From Cyclobacteriaceae bacterium (lineage in GTDB: Bacteria; Bacteroidota; Bacteroidia; Cytophagales; Cyclobacteriaceae): 23,082 nt of DNA. Positions within the stretch are counted from its first letter, which is position 1, and each line of letters opens with the position of its first letter. The notes under the pieces were generated by a model. The model saw nothing but the letters and a program-made list of their open reading frames with translations. It did not search any database and was not told the DNA's origin. The position numbers and the translations under genes are program-made. Shown one piece after another: positions 22,430-23,082 of this stretch. Where the stretch lies: positions 1-23,082 of the forward strand of contig JANYDR010000066.1 of assembly GCA_025363495.1 (NCBI GenBank), written 5' to 3'.

Positions 22430-23082
22430 TTAATGTACAACAGGTGTTAATTCCTTTTTTAGATTTGTCAGAATATCCGCTGTCATTTCTTCGAGACCGA
22501 ACTGATGTTTCCAACCCCAATCAGCGCGTGCGGCAGTATCGTCAATACTTTTTGGCCATGAGTCAGCAATTGCCTGGCGAAAATCCGGTTTATAAGTGAT
22601 TGAAAAGTCGGGAATGTGCATTTTAATGGTAGAGGCAATTTGCGCCGGACAAAAGCTCATAGAAGATACATTATAACTCGTTCTGACTTTCACTTTTTCG
22701 GCAGGCGCTTCCATTAAGTCAATCGTTGCTTTCACGGCATCTTCCATGTACATCATGGGCAGGTAAGTGTCAGCCGCAAGGAAGCACTCGTATTTTTTCT
22801 CTTGCAATGCTTTGAAATAAATATCAACAGCATAATCAGTAGTGCCACCTCCGGGAGGAGTCTTCCAGCCTATCAGGCCAGGGTATCGTAAGCTGCGAAC
22901 ATCCACACCATATCGCCTGAAATAATATTCACACCAAAGTTCGCCGGCAAGTTTTGTTATGCCATAAACTGTAGTTGGATCCATGATGGTATCCTGCGGA
23001 GTATTTTGTTTAGGAGTTGTTGGTCCAAAAGCTGCAATGGAACTCGGCCAATATACTTTATGAAGTTTCAATTCAAGGGCAG
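22430..23082 (-). CDS. L-threonine 3-dehydrogenase, SDR type (partial, N-terminus outside window)
   Basis: 216 residues are visible; the frame stays open through the right edge with ALELKLHKVYWPSS, so the gene starts beyond 23082 and the Leu/Met-like TTG at 23071 is not its start. It belongs to the extended short-chain dehydrogenase/NAD-epimerase family: VYWPSSIAAFGPTTPK, the catalytic YxxxK (YGITK) and RYPGLIGWKTPPGGGTTDYA agree with bacterial SDR-type L-threonine dehydrogenases, which oxidise threonine to 2-amino-3-oxobutyrate with NAD+. About 100 N-terminal residues with the Rossmann GxxGxxG are missing. A sugar-nucleotide epimerase is the main alternative, given the glycan genes downstream, but the PGGGTTDYA block favours threonine dehydrogenase. 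The flippase starts 50 bases downstream. Confidence 0.82.
   Translation of the reverse strand, partial: ALELKLHKVYWPSSIAAFGPTTPKQNTPQDTIMDPTTVYGITKLAGELWCEYYFRRYGVDVRSLRYPGLIGWKTPPGGGTTDYAVDIYFKALQEKKYECFLAADTYLPMMYMEDAVKATIDLMEAPAEKVKVRTSYNVSSMSFCPAQIASTIKMHIPDFSITYKPDFRQAIADSWPKSIDDTAARADWGWKHQFGLEEMTADILTNLKKELTPVVH

Noticed and set aside
22380..22520. N-terminal extension of the flippase to 22520
   Set aside because: It would overlap the end of the dehydrogenase gene by 91 bases and adds a hydrophilic, non-family sequence; the ATG at 22379 gives the family start.
1..23082. CRISPR array, tRNA or rRNA gene, phage or defence island
   Set aside because: No regularly spaced repeats, cloverleaf sequences, rRNA motifs, integrase, transposase or nuclease-type defence genes were found on either strand.

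Overview
The window reads as a chromosomal segment of a Bacteroidota bacterium, most likely a member of the Cytophagales. The evidence is the set of families present (DUF4105/Lnb, DUF4292 lipoprotein, stand-alone two-FtsX-domain permease, SDR-type threonine dehydrogenase, EnvC-like protein followed by TatA), the near absence of Shine-Dalgarno sequences, and a few TAnnTTTG-like -7 boxes. No tRNA, rRNA, CRISPR array, phage gene or transposase was seen. Most of the window is housekeeping or cell-envelope content.

Left part (1-3661, + strand): the end of sucA (2-oxoglutarate dehydrogenase E1), then odhB/sucB (E2 with two lipoyl domains) and lpdA (E3). Together they form a complete 2-oxoglutarate dehydrogenase operon, followed by a small exported protein of unknown function. 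Positions 3759-6779 (- strand) carry a MetY-type O-acetylhomoserine sulfhydrylase, translationally coupled (ATGA) to a CoA-binding-domain protein. Upstream of these is a DUF4105/Lnb-like membrane protein that may N-acylate lipoproteins. A radical SAM/SPASM enzyme is divergent from it at 6857-7879.

Middle (7880-12303): an intergenic region with a 12-bp perfect inverted repeat and short cacggat-type repeats; a short, easily missed - strand gene for a FeoB-associated Cys-rich membrane protein (8159-8326) with no feoB nearby; a large FtsX/MacB-type ABC permease without its ATPase; and a two-gene unit of a TonB-C-like protein overlapping a TPR protein.

Right part (12331-23082, all - strand): in transcription order, an SDR-type L-threonine dehydrogenase (cut by the window edge), a polysaccharide flippase, a sugar-phosphate nucleotidyltransferase with a beta-helix tail, a large TPR protein, a DUF4292 lipoprotein, an EnvC-like protein that has lost its metal ligands, TatA, GatA, an MltD-like lytic transglycosylase with two LysM domains, and a small retropepsin-like protease. 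The nucleotidyltransferase, TPR, DUF4292 and EnvC genes touch or nearly touch, so they probably form one operon for envelope assembly.

I see no convincing complete novel system. The best leads are the Lnb candidate, the orphan radical SAM/SPASM enzyme, the overlooked Cys-rich membrane peptide, the inverted-repeat locus beside it, and the uncharacterised TPR/DUF4292 members of the envelope operon.
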